A stretch of DNA of 64,000 bases from Singulisphaera sp. GP187 (lineage in GTDB: Bacteria; Planctomycetota; Planctomycetia; Isosphaerales; Isosphaeraceae). Both the position numbers and the translations under genes were made by a program. The notes beneath the pieces were generated by a model that ran no database searches, had not been told where the DNA came from, and saw only the letters and a program-made list of their open reading frames with translations. Position 1 is the stretch's first letter; each line of letters begins with the position of its first letter. Below, in pieces: positions 43,026 through 50,439 of this stretch. The stretch covers positions 310,001 through 374,000 of the forward strand of contig NZ_FSRB01000001.1 of the NCBI RefSeq assembly GCF_900129635.1, read 5' to 3'.

Positions 43026-43234
43026 GGGAGTGCAAGTCCGCGAGGGTATCCGTGCGGGTTGAGTTCCAGGTCCGATCGTTGTGCGGTGTCCGGCCACTCC
43101 GTAGGCCGGTCCTGCTCCGTGGTCGCGAGCTCCGCGACGAGCAGATTGAGCTCGACGACCGGGACTTGACCCGTATCGCCGTGGAGTCGGCAGAGCAAGC
43201 GGAGCGCGGCGATGGTGCGGTGGACGGGGGTCAT
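43022..43234 (-). CDS. Small hypothetical phage protein
   Basis: 70 residues: MTPVHRTIAALRLLCRLHGD, TGQVPVVELNLLVAELATTE, QDRPTEWPDTAQRSDLELNP, ending HGYPRGLALP. No membrane segment. It overlaps the genes on both sides by four bases (ATGA), so it is firmly part of a coupled translation unit. Not recognised as a family. Confidence 0.55.
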   Translation of the reverse strand: MTPVHRTIAALRLLCRLHGDTGQVPVVELNLLVAELATTEQDRPTEWPDTAQRSDLELNPHGYPRGLALP

Positions 43235-43683
43235 GGAACACCGGCCTGTCGAGCCACGGAAGGATGCACCCGGTGTCCTTTCGCCCTCGCATGCTCGGTC
43301 ATCATTCCGACCAGTTGCGAGACCGAAAGCCCATCGAGGTACGAGAGGGCGCGATCGCAGCCGATCTGCGTCGCGTAGGGGATGGCCTTCACACCCGCCG
43401 GGTAGATCGTTCGTACCGCAAGCCGCGACACGACGTTCCCCGACGCCGCGACAACTCCTTCCTTGTTCTCGGTCGCGAGGGTCTGGAGCGCCGGGGCGAA
43501 CTTCGCCGCAATGCGCTCGGCGACCGGGGAGACCGCGATCGGCTCGCGACCCAGATGTGGGGGTGAGGGTGGGTCGTGCCCGCGGTCGCGAGTCAGCCGC
43601 CAGACTCCGACGGCCAGGCCGAGCCAGGCGAAGACGGAGAGGAGGCCGAACAGGGTGAGGGCGTTGAGGATGACGGATTTCAT
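43231..43683 (-). CDS. Membrane-anchored hypothetical phage protein
   Basis: 150 residues from the ATG at 43683. It starts with an N-terminal membrane anchor (ILNALTLFGLLSVFAWLGLA, VGVWRL) and then has a charged Pro-rich linker and a soluble domain: SPVAERIAAKFAPALQTLAT, SGNVVSRLAVRTIYPAGVKA, IGCDRALSYLDGLSVSQLVG. The plan, one N-terminal helix then a small helical domain, parallels the protein at 44617-45150. GAGAGG precedes the start. No family is recognised; a longer frame into the previous gene is rejected. Confidence 0.58.
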   Translation of the reverse strand: MKSVILNALTLFGLLSVFAWLGLAVGVWRLTRDRGHDPPSPPHLGREPIAVSPVAERIAAKFAPALQTLATENKEGVVAASGNVVSRLAVRTIYPAGVKAIPYATQIGCDRALSYLDGLSVSQLVGMMTEHARAKGHRVHPSVARQAGVP

Positions 43684-43735
43684 CGGCGGCACCGCCTCTC
43701 GCCTGAGGCGACGCTTCTGAGAGATCGGCTGGGCA

Positions 43736-44620
43736 TCAGATGAAGTCCTTGGTGGTCCATGCGGCGGGAAGAGGGCGGCGCTCGAAGCCGGGGAACTTCG
43801 AGAAGGCGAGCCAGTCACGCTGGCCCAGAATCGAGGCCATGGCGGTCTCATCGATCCAGAACGAGAAGTTCGGTTGGTCGTCGGTGAGCGGGCCGTCGGG
43901 AACGTTCGGCCCCCAGCTCTGGCAGAGCAGATATTCCCGCCGACCGCTGCGGCGACGGCGCCCCGCGCAGCATTGCTCGTGACCCCAACGCCCCGACTGC
44001 TGGCAACACCCGTTGGCGTCGCGGTGCATCGTGAACCCCTGAGAAAAGCCGCCGGCCGACGGATAGCCGTTGGCCAGCGCGGCGTCGAGCTCCTCAAGGG
44101 TTGCGATCAGGGCCGCCGAGCCCAGCTTGAACTCGGCCGCGGCCGTCTTGATCTCGGCGGGGACGCCGCGAGCTCCCCAGGACTTGGCCCGGTTGCCGTC
44201 ATAGGGGCCCACCAGCTTGCGGGGCACGGCGCCATGCTCGACCAGGGCCTTGGCGACCGCCACGCCGTAACAGCCATCACCGCCGCCGAGCATTCCGGCG
44301 ATCTCACGGCCAATCCCGTAGATCGCCTCGGTGCAGGTCTCGAGATACGTGATCGGTTCCTTGCCGATCGTGATCTCGACGCACTGGAGCAGGTCGACGG
44401 CGTGGCCGGAACCAAAACTTGTGCAGTCGCCGATGCGTTGGGCCACGTAAGGCGGGTAGTCGCCGAGCGCTTCTTTCCAGGCACGGTAGAGGTAAACATT
44501 CTCGTCGGCCCCCATCAGACGCGGGGCGACCTGAGACAACGGAGGCGCGAACGTCGCGGCCATCGGATGTCGGGCGGGGTCGTCGATCCAGCCGCCCATC
44601 GTGATCGGGTCGAAGCTCAT
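43736..44620 (-). CDS. Papain-like (C1-type) cysteine peptidase-like phage protein
   Basis: 294 residues. The motif AQRIGDCTSFGSGHAVDLLQ has Gln61 (oxyanion) and catalytic Cys66 in papain-like arrangement. A His follows in SQGFTMHRDANGCCQQSG (~residue 195), and SWGPN (~236) corresponds to the Asn/Trp motif, although the residue before SWG is Gln, not the usual Asn. Extra Cys residues (CCQQSGRWGHEQCC) suggest disulfides or metal. No signal peptide is seen. In phages such enzymes may process virion proteins or attack host surface polymers. It overlaps the previous gene by four bases and is followed by small membrane proteins. Confidence 0.7.
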   Translation of the reverse strand: MSFDPITMGGWIDDPARHPMAATFAPPLSQVAPRLMGADENVYLYRAWKEALGDYPPYVAQRIGDCTSFGSGHAVDLLQCVEITIGKEPITYLETCTEAIYGIGREIAGMLGGGDGCYGVAVAKALVEHGAVPRKLVGPYDGNRAKSWGARGVPAEIKTAAAEFKLGSAALIATLEELDAALANGYPSAGGFSQGFTMHRDANGCCQQSGRWGHEQCCAGRRRRSGRREYLLCQSWGPNVPDGPLTDDQPNFSFWIDETAMASILGQRDWLAFSKFPGFERRPLPAAWTTKDFI

Positions 44621-45150
44621 TTAGCCTTCCTCAGCCCCTTGGCAAACCCGGTAAAGAGGCTGACCAGGGCGTTCCGCTTGGCGTTGTCGCTGATCTCGGT
44701 TCCGTCCGGCGCGAGGTCGCGGATCGCCTGGCCGGCGTGTGCGTCGAACGCGGCCTTGCGTCCTTGGTCGAAGGTGGCTTTCAAGATCGCGTCGGACTCG
44801 CCGATCGTCTTGCCGGACGCGAGAGCCTTGGCTCCCGCGTCGAACCCGTCCGCCAGCGTGCCCGCCAGGATTGGGGCGAACGAGCGGCCCAGGGCCACCG
44901 CGTCAGCCGACGGTTGCGGGGAGTCTCCCCGACCCGACAGCATCCATGCGAACAGCAATCCCGATCCAAGAGAGCATGCCGCGCACACGATAAGGATCAC
45001 TGCAAACTTCAGGGCTTCACGTGATTTCGCGGGACTGACAGGAGTCGCCGAAACGGGAACCGAAGACGGAACAGGAGACGGGATGGGCTGAGTAGGACGT
45101 GGCAGGCTTGGCTCAAGTCCATCCAGAAAGTCAATCTCGTCGTCGCTCAT
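44617..45150 (-). CDS. Single-pass membrane protein with Pro-rich cytoplasmic head
   Basis: 177 residues. The first ~42 residues are acidic then Pro/Ser-rich (DDEIDFLDGLEPSLPRPTQP). A strong membrane helix follows at ~47-71 (FAVILIVCAACSLGSGLLFA). The outer domain is helical (ADAVALGRSFAPILAGTLAD, GFDAGAKALASGKTIGESDA, ILKATFDQGRKAAFDAHAGQ, NALVSLFTGFAKGLRKAK). Both ends overlap neighbours by ATGA. No family is recognised. Together with the adjacent peptidase and other small membrane proteins it forms an envelope-oriented module before the packaging genes. Confidence 0.6.
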   Translation of the reverse strand: MSDDEIDFLDGLEPSLPRPTQPIPSPVPSSVPVSATPVSPAKSREALKFAVILIVCAACSLGSGLLFAWMLSGRGDSPQPSADAVALGRSFAPILAGTLADGFDAGAKALASGKTIGESDAILKATFDQGRKAAFDAHAGQAIRDLAPDGTEISDNAKRNALVSLFTGFAKGLRKAK

Positions 45151-45365
45151 GACGTCGCCTTGGGTGCCTGGATGATTCGGGGCTTGGTCCGGGTGAGCTT
45201 GCCGTTGTCGTTGGTGTAGACCTGCTTGGACGACACGTCGAACACCGCCTCCCCCGGCGCGATCGCTTCGCCCGTTTCGGGGTTGAGCAAGTCGGCGAGG
45301 GCCGCCTTGCCCGCCTCGTCGGCGGCGTGAACCGTCTCGAACTTCTGCGCGAGGGTTTGACCCAC
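45147..45365 (-). CDS. Small hypothetical phage protein
   Basis: 72 residues: MGQTLAQKFETVHAADEAGK, AALADLLNPETGEAIAPGEA, VFDVSSKQVYTNDNGKLTRT, ending KPRIIQAPKATS. It has a helical first half and a beta hairpin-like second half, with no membrane segment. The ATGA overlap with the following gene and only 13 bp to the preceding one support it. The family is unknown. Confidence 0.55.
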   Translation of the reverse strand: MGQTLAQKFETVHAADEAGKAALADLLNPETGEAIAPGEAVFDVSSKQVYTNDNGKLTRTKPRIIQAPKATS

Positions 45366-45378
45366 GGACGGCTCCTTG

Positions 45379-45612
45379 CTAGTCGTTGGGATGCGGATAC
45401 GGGTGGCCGAGAAAGGGCATCGTCACCGTCTCGATCTGGTCGCCCACCCGCTTGATGACCGGGGGATGGTCGGCGGTGGTGGCGAACTCGACTCCGTCGG
45501 GCATCGCCGCGAACAAGGCGGCCTTGGCCGCGTCGTGCTTGGCCTGCGCGGCGATCAGATCGGACGCGGAGGCGGTGTAAGCTTCGTAGAGCGGCAGGAG
45601 CGGTTCGGGCAT
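45379..45612 (-). CDS. Small hypothetical phage protein
   Basis: 77 residues from the ATG at 45612, which has a good AAGGAAAGG site; a longer in-frame start is weaker. MPEPLLPLYEAYTASASDLI, AAQAKHDAAKAALFAAMPDG, VEFATTADHPPVIKRVGDQI, ETVTMPFLGHPYPHPND. It has a helical N-terminal half and a beta C-terminal half with a His/Pro-rich end. Not recognised as a family. Confidence 0.55.
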   Translation of the reverse strand: MPEPLLPLYEAYTASASDLIAAQAKHDAAKAALFAAMPDGVEFATTADHPPVIKRVGDQIETVTMPFLGHPYPHPND

Positions 45613-45943
45613 TCGTTTCGTGCCTTTCCTTTTGAATGAGTTCCGGAGGGCTCGAATGGGCCGCAATTCGGCGAGGAAGCGGGGGGAATGGGAACTCCCA
45701 CGCCGGGTCGTCGAAGCCGAGCGTCACACCGAGTCGTCCGCCTTGGGACGCTCGTGGAAGGCTGCCGACCCAGGCGTGAGAGGACCGCGCCGGGGCGTGG
45801 CGCGGTGCGATACGCGGAGCCGTTGCGCTCGATGCGATCGAGAGCGAACTCGGGCTCTTGATTCGTGAGTTTGGGGAAAAATGAGGAGGAGGGACCCCGG
45901 CGACACGTTCTGGGAGGTGCCGCCGGGCGTCATCGGGCCGGGA
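45613..45943. other. Gap without a confident gene inside the phage cassette
   Basis: About 330 bp. Several overlapping open frames exist on the minus strand (for example from 45933 or a GTG at 45727) and parts read as protein-like, but none has both a ribosome-binding site and consistent frame. It may contain a decayed gene. Confidence 0.35.
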
Positions 45944-46417
45944 TCAATGAGCGTCGGCGGCGGCCTTCTTCGGTCGCCCCTTGGCGTCGAGCTCGATCGA
46001 CCAATCCGGCTCCTGGCCGATCGCGATCAGCCAGTCGCGCCCGGCCTTGGCCCGGTTGGCGACGTCGGGATTTCGCGAGTCGATCCCGCTCTGGCTATAA
46101 CCCATCCAGAGTCTCCTCCGTTGGGCTTCGGTCAGGATGGGCGACGCGTTGCGGAGCCGCTCGAGGTCGAGCCGGGCGTCCCGCTCCGCGCTCGCACGCT
46201 CACTTCGCGTTCGCTGGCTGAGCCGAGCGGCGAGAATTTGCGCTTCCCGCTTGGGGCTCATCGAGTCGCAACGGGCGCAGTAGCTCGCATCATCGCCGCG
46301 TTGAATTCCATTCTTGCAGACCGGGCATACCGCCGGCTTCAGGGCATCCCAGGCCCGACAGCCCAACAGGATGAGCTCGGGCTCGGGGAGATAAGTCTCT
46401 GCTTTAACCTGCGACAT
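45944..46417 (-). CDS. Phage protein with Cys4 zinc-ribbon-like motif
   Basis: 157 residues from the ATG at 46417 (a TTG two codons earlier is possible), GAGAGG upstream. The motif AVCPVCKNGIQRGDDASYCA with the following CDSMSPK gives CxxC...CxxC, a likely zinc ribbon around residues 31-52. The rest is Arg-rich and helical (KREAQILAARLSQRTRSERA, TEAQRRRLWMGYSQSGIDSR). The end is basic (KGRPKKAAADAH). It probably binds nucleic acid and could act in early regulation. It overlaps the preceding small DNA-binding-like gene by 14 bp. No named family is recognised. Confidence 0.6.
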   Translation of the reverse strand: MSQVKAETYLPEPELILLGCRAWDALKPAVCPVCKNGIQRGDDASYCARCDSMSPKREAQILAARLSQRTRSERASAERDARLDLERLRNASPILTEAQRRRLWMGYSQSGIDSRNPDVANRAKAGRDWLIAIGQEPDWSIELDAKGRPKKAAADAH

Positions 46418-46679
46418 GAGCAAGTAGCCTCTCTTGGTCTTTCAGGGCTTCCTTGATGCCGTTTCGGACCGCCTTGGGCGTCACAGCCCAGAGGGCCGCG
46501 AGGTCGTTCGCGGTGTATTGGCGAATCCGGTTCTGACCGGGATCGAACAGCCCGGTCGTTGTCGCGTGCAACCAGAGTGCGTTGCGTCTCCTGCGGCCGT
46601 GAACGTTGGTCAAGCGAGGAGCGCGGCGGGGGCAGGGGGTTGCAAAAACGCCGTCTCCCGCCGCGGTTTGGAACATCAT
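46404..46679 (-). CDS. Small HTH-like protein, first gene of the phage cassette
   Basis: 91 residues from the ATG at 46679, GAGGA upstream. The second half, RIRQYTANDLAALWAVTPKA, VRNGIKEALKDQERL, reads as a helix-turn-helix of the type seen in phage excisionase or regulator proteins. The first ~35 residues are basic and disordered. Its place as the first gene of the cassette, next to a zinc-ribbon-like gene, fits a regulator. Family not established. Confidence 0.5.
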   Translation of the reverse strand: MMFQTAAGDGVFATPCPRRAPRLTNVHGRRRRNALWLHATTTGLFDPGQNRIRQYTANDLAALWAVTPKAVRNGIKEALKDQERLLAHVAG

Positions 46680-47108
46680 TGTCGTGCGTCCTCATCCTCG
46701 AGGCTCAAACTCGTCACATTTAACTGCGTCTTGATCTGTGCCTCACTTTCTATGGGCTCGATCCGGGAAGCTGTCGTCGTGTTGTTGACACAACCCTTTG
46801 TGGGGTAGGCGGATGAAAATTCCAGTCGAGGGAATAAGCAGTGGCCATTGATGCGAAAGCTTCCCGAGAAAGAGGAAATCTCGTCGTCTCTCTCCTAAGA
46901 TAATACGGTACGGGTGTACACGCAACTTGCCGGGGCAAGGCGTTCGACATCTCGGGACGTTGCACCCGATGGTGGGTGGGCAAGGACCTTAAAAGCAGGC
47001 CGACGTTTTCGAGAGGCGAGAATAAGAGAGGGGAGGGGGAGGAGATGGGGGGGATGGAGGCTTGGGACGTTCGAGGACGCCAACGGCGTCAGGACGCGAC
47101 CCCGGCCT
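46680..47108. other. Right boundary region of the phage cassette
   Basis: About 430 bp. GTTGT-TGAC-ACAAC (46781-46794) is a small inverted repeat that could be an operator for the leftward cassette. Bases ~46700-46920 are AT-rich. Around 47020-47065 there is a ~45-base nearly pure purine tract on the plus strand with several G-runs. No tRNA or clear attachment site was identified. Confidence 0.4.
46781..46794 (-). promoter_or_regulatory. Small inverted repeat upstream of the phage cassette
   Basis: GTTGT, four bases, ACAAC, lying 102 bp before the first cassette gene in an AT-richer stretch. It could be a regulator-binding site. It is short enough to occur by chance. Confidence 0.22.
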
Positions 47109-48467
47109 TCATGAGGTTGCCGCCAGGGCTTCCAGAGCGGCGAGTTCCGATTCGTAAGGCGCGTGATTGCGGGCGTTTGTCGCCATGGCCTCACAGCGCT
47201 GGCTCATGGCTTCGTCGGCGAGCACTTCATCAATGAGCCGCCCGATCGATTCCGCCGTGGCCCTTCGGAAATCGCCGCGCAGGCCAAGACCGTGGTAAAC
47301 GACGCGGGCGGCGTTGCCGAACTGGTCGAATCCGAGCGGGAACGCGATCATCGGTACGCCTCGAGCGGCACATTCCATCAAGGAGTGTAAGCCGCAATGG
47401 GTAATCATGAGTTTGGCATGGTTGAGCATTTGCAGTTGAGGCAAGCGTTCGCGGACGATCGCGCCTGGCGCGTTCACCTCGAGAACGTCCTGCTGCTCAA
47501 GGGCACCTCCGGTGGCCAGTGCGAGTTGGAGGTGCGGGCGTGCGGCGAAGGCGTCGATCACGGCTTGGAGGAAGGCGCGACGACGAGGGGCCGGCACGAA
47601 GGAAAGGAATTGGGTCCCCATCGCGCAATAGACGAGCGGCCGCGAGCGGTCGATCGGATCGGACGGGACGTCGGGTTCGGCCCGATCGGCGTCAAAACAC
47701 CAACCGAGCCAGTGACTCTCGGCGCGCGGCTCGAAGTCGAACTCCAACTCTCGAGGCGCGAGGAAGAACTCGGGCAGTGAGAGTTTGGGGGCGAGGAAGC
47801 AGTCCCAGTGGACCGGGTGGCCGGCTCCTGTTTTGGGGGGAGCAAGTTGGCGCACCAGTTGAGGCAGATTGACGTCGAGCCCCAGCACGATGTCAATCTG
47901 CCGGAACGCGTTTCGTTTGGTGAGGAATTGGGTCCAGGCCCAGCGGACCGCCCACCCGCTCCAGAATCCGGGGCGCGGGACCAGTCCGACCCGCATTGGG
48001 GGCGACGCCGGGCCTCGATACGAATAGAACAAGGGCGTCACATAAGCACATCGCAATCCCCGACGCAACGCGACCAGGGGAGCCACAACCAGGGTGGGGA
48101 CGTCGGAGTAGCTCAGCACCAGGTCGGGGTCGATCCGATCGAAGGCCTGGTCGATCTCGTTGTCCCGGGAGGCCAGCATCCGGTTGAGGATCGACCGGTA
48201 AACGCGCGTGAGCCGGCGTCCTTCTCGGAGCTTGGCAAACCACGAGAGCGCTGCGATGGAACGCAACTCCGCGGCGAACGATCCGGACGGAAAGAGCCCC
48301 GCCAGTACGGGCCTGAACTCGATCTCCTCGGCTCGGACCATTTCCTCGACGTCCGGCGTGCTGATAATCCAGACGGCATGCCCGCGCTGGCGCAGCCGCT
48401 TCGCCAGAGCGATCGCACTCATGATCACGCTCGGCGTGGGAAAGACGCAAATTGCGATAGTCGCCAA
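47109..48467 (-). CDS. GT1-type (UDP-glycosyl/MGT-like) glycosyltransferase
   Basis: 452 residues. The start appears to be TTG at 48467 with GGAG eight bases upstream, because the first Rossmann strand (ATIAICVFPTPSVIMSAIAL) would be lost at any later start. The GT-B fold is indicated by an N-terminal acceptor domain (KRLRQRGHAVWIISTPDVEE) and a C-terminal nucleotide-binding domain with the family signature MITHCGLHSLMECAARGVPM followed by IAFPLGFDQFGNAARVVYHG. Such enzymes transfer a sugar from UDP-sugar to a small lipophilic acceptor, for example macrolides, sterols or carotenoids. The acceptor here is unknown. It is a single gene next to the phage right boundary. Confidence 0.85.
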   Translation of the reverse strand: MATIAICVFPTPSVIMSAIALAKRLRQRGHAVWIISTPDVEEMVRAEEIEFRPVLAGLFPSGSFAAELRSIAALSWFAKLREGRRLTRVYRSILNRMLASRDNEIDQAFDRIDPDLVLSYSDVPTLVVAPLVALRRGLRCAYVTPLFYSYRGPASPPMRVGLVPRPGFWSGWAVRWAWTQFLTKRNAFRQIDIVLGLDVNLPQLVRQLAPPKTGAGHPVHWDCFLAPKLSLPEFFLAPRELEFDFEPRAESHWLGWCFDADRAEPDVPSDPIDRSRPLVYCAMGTQFLSFVPAPRRRAFLQAVIDAFAARPHLQLALATGGALEQQDVLEVNAPGAIVRERLPQLQMLNHAKLMITHCGLHSLMECAARGVPMIAFPLGFDQFGNAARVVYHGLGLRGDFRRATAESIGRLIDEVLADEAMSQRCEAMATNARNHAPYESELAALEALAATS

Positions 48468-48853
48468 AACCGGACTCCTCGGAACAATGGGTTGTTTCTT
48501 GCTGGCAACGTTCTCTTACTCAAGCATACCAATCCGCGCAAAGCCTGTCTTCGGAGCGAGGATTCGCCTTCCGCGGCCCGCCCTCGCTTGAGGCTGTGCC
48601 GGATGACCAGATCAAAGCGATTCGCCCGACCAAGAATGATGAAGAAACGGTGTTCGAGGGGAATCCAGAGGGGTCTCCCGGCCGAACAATAAAGGCGATG
48701 TGCCCTCAAGTTGGGCCGTCGATTCGCCGAAATTCCCCAAAAGTCGGTTGACATGCGATCAGTTGATCGGGTAGATCTACGCAGCGGGTCGCGCCCCCTG
48801 GAGGAGCGTGCCTCGCGCTGTGAGTCTCCCGGCAGGAGCCAGGAAACATCCAG
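48468..48853. other. Divergent intergenic region, nothing recognised
   Basis: About 390 bp between the glycosyltransferase gene (minus strand) and a small plus-strand gene. It probably contains both promoters. No hairpin repeat, RNA gene or coding frame with support was seen. Confidence 0.4.
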
Positions 48854-49135
48854 ATGAACACGATGAAGGACATCGTTATGATCCCGAGCTTGGGTGCCGA
48901 GCCGGAACTGGTCGCCGCGGTTGAAGCCTGGACGCCGAGCGGGCAGGCGCGCCCGGCCGTGGCGCTCGAGCCACGGATCGAAGGCGTGCGGGTCAAGTTG
49001 ACCTACCTGGGGGTGGAGAGCGGAGTGCTCTTCGCCTGGGGGGGCTGGGGGACTCGGAACTCGGTCCAGGCGACCCTGGACCGCCTTTACGACGTGCTCT
49101 CCTGGCGCGTGGTTAGCCCCCGGCACGGGAGTTGA
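48854..49135 (+). CDS. Small hypothetical protein
   Basis: 93 residues starting MNTMKDIVMIPSLGAEPELV, with AGGA upstream. The body reads AAVEAWTPSGQARPAVALEP, RIEGVRVKLTYLGVESGVLF, AWGGWGTRNSVQATLDRLYD and ends VLSWRVVSPRHGS. It seems a compact mixed alpha/beta domain. No family is recognised. A strong terminator follows, so it is probably a single-gene transcript. Confidence 0.55.
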   Translation: MNTMKDIVMIPSLGAEPELVAAVEAWTPSGQARPAVALEPRIEGVRVKLTYLGVESGVLFAWGGWGTRNSVQATLDRLYDVLSWRVVSPRHGS

Positions 49136-49526
49136 CCTGACCTGAATTGGGTCGCGGAGCAAGGTCGGTGAATCCCAACGGCCGGGCCGGCCGTCGTCCT
49201 GGAGAGGGCCCGGCCGTTGGTTCATTCGCATTTTTTGTCGAACCGTCATAAAAATAGACTTCCCGATACCTGTGTGTTAGTCTGGCTTTTGGAGCGGATG
49301 CGCTTGAGGATTTTGATGGGGACGGGTCCTCCTGGTGCCTGACGGACGCCTGGCCCTGAATCCTTCCCGACACCGCGGGGTTTACCCCGCATCGTTCGGC
49401 TCTAAAATTCCAGAAGATTTGAGACGATTGAGCGTTCCTCGCAATCGACCTCGGTCTTGTTAGGGATCGGTCGCATTGCCAACGGGGTTCGTTTCACTGC
49501 CGCAAGGCGGCTGATTGCCTGAAACG
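49136..49526. other. Intergenic region before fdhD
   Basis: About 390 bp. It holds the terminator at 49175-49236 and, further on, an AT-rich stretch around 49230-49300 that may be the start of the promoter region for the fdhD-to-hydrogenase block. No gene was supported. Confidence 0.45.
49175..49236 (+). terminator. Rho-independent terminator after small hypothetical gene
   Basis: CCAACGGCCGGGCC (49175-49188) pairs perfectly with GGCCCGGCCGTTGG (49207-49220) over 14 bp, with an 18-base loop. A run of six T lies at 49231-49236. Confidence 0.7.
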
Positions 49527-50414
49527 ATGATGAGCCACGAGCCCTCTTCGAGTCTCCCCATCACGCACCTCGACGCGGCACCAGGCGTCCCCAGGGATGC
49601 CACCTCCGTAAAGGTGGTCGTCATGGGGCCGGAGGGAGCGCGCGAGCGGACCGATTGGATCGTGGCCGAGGAACCGCTGGAGATCCGGGCCAGTGGGCCC
49701 GGTCAGAAGGCGACCAGCGTGGCCGTGACCATGAGGACTCCGGGAGCTGACCCCGAGTTGGCCGTCGGGTTCCTCTATACGGAAGGGCTGATCGCCTCGC
49801 GCGTGGAGGTGGTCCGCGCCGAGCCACTCAACGAGAGGCCGGGCCGAGCGCCTTGCAACATCATCGAGGTGGCGCTGGCGCGGCCGTTCGACGGCTCGGC
49901 CCTGAAGCGAAACTTTTTCGCGACCTCCAGTTGCGGCGTGTGCGGGAAGGCCACGCTCGAGCAGATCGCCGTGCGCTGCGCGGCGGTGGAGCCGGGGCCG
50001 GTGGTCGGCCGGTCGGTGCTCATCGGCTTGCCCGAAGCCTTGCGGGGAGCGCAAACGGTTTTCGACCGCACCGGAGGCTTGCATGCCGCCGGCCTGTTCG
50101 ACGCGGACGGCCGCCTGATCGTCTTGAGAGAGGACGTGGGGCGGCACAACGCGGTCGATAAGCTGGTCGGTCGCGCGCTCCTGGATGGGGCCTTGCCGCT
50201 CTCGGGGCGAATCTTGCTGGTCTCGGGGCGGACCAGCTTCGAGATCCTTCAGAAGGCGGCCGTTGCCGGGGTCCCGATCGTGTGCGCGGTCTCGGCTCCT
50301 TCCACGCTCGCGGTCTCCGTGGCCGAGCGGCTGGGGATCACCCTGGTCGGTTTCCTCCGCGGCGCGAGCTTCAATGTGTACACCCACGCGGATCGGATCG
50401 ACCCGCGGCGGTGA
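49527..50414 (+). CDS. fdhD: Formate dehydrogenase accessory sulfurtransferase FdhD
   Basis: 295 residues from the ATG at 49527 (an upstream TTG is less likely). FdhD moves sulfur from a cysteine desulfurase to the molybdenum cofactor so that formate-dehydrogenase-type enzymes become active. Seen here: DWIVAEEPLEIRASG (N-terminal conserved region), the sulfur-relay pair in SSCGVCGK (Cys136, Cys139), TGGLHAAGLFDADGRLIVLR, REDVGRHNAVDKLVG and SGRTSFEILQKAAVAGVPIV, all typical. It acts in the cytoplasm. It sits 25 bp before the molybdopterin oxidoreductase gene it presumably serves. Confidence 0.93.
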   Translation: MMSHEPSSSLPITHLDAAPGVPRDATSVKVVVMGPEGARERTDWIVAEEPLEIRASGPGQKATSVAVTMRTPGADPELAVGFLYTEGLIASRVEVVRAEPLNERPGRAPCNIIEVALARPFDGSALKRNFFATSSCGVCGKATLEQIAVRCAAVEPGPVVGRSVLIGLPEALRGAQTVFDRTGGLHAAGLFDADGRLIVLREDVGRHNAVDKLVGRALLDGALPLSGRILLVSGRTSFEILQKAAVAGVPIVCAVSAPSTLAVSVAERLGITLVGFLRGASFNVYTHADRIDPRR

Positions 50415-50439
50415 CGGTTCCGAAGGGGGAGAGGCGACC

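Larger units (their letters stand above)
23866..46679 (-). mobile_element. HK97-type prophage-like structural cassette without visible integrase
   Basis: A continuous minus-strand block of about 36 small genes. In transcription order (right to left) it has DNA-binding and zinc-ribbon-like proteins, small membrane proteins, a papain-like peptidase, terminase small and large subunits, portal, prohead protease, major capsid, fibre/decoration proteins, connector, closure and tail-completion proteins, tail tube, assembly chaperone, short tape-measure-like protein and tail-tip proteins. Many neighbours overlap by four bases. No integrase, repressor, replication protein, lysozyme or att repeat was recognised, and host-type repeats interrupt it at 39690-39854. 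It could be a remnant prophage, or a domesticated particle or gene-transfer agent; the sequence alone does not decide. The ends given are those of the outermost supported genes. Confidence 0.8.

Noticed and set aside
46680..47108. Phage attachment site
   Set aside because: No direct repeat shared with the left boundary near 23.9 kb and no tRNA was seen, so no att site is called.
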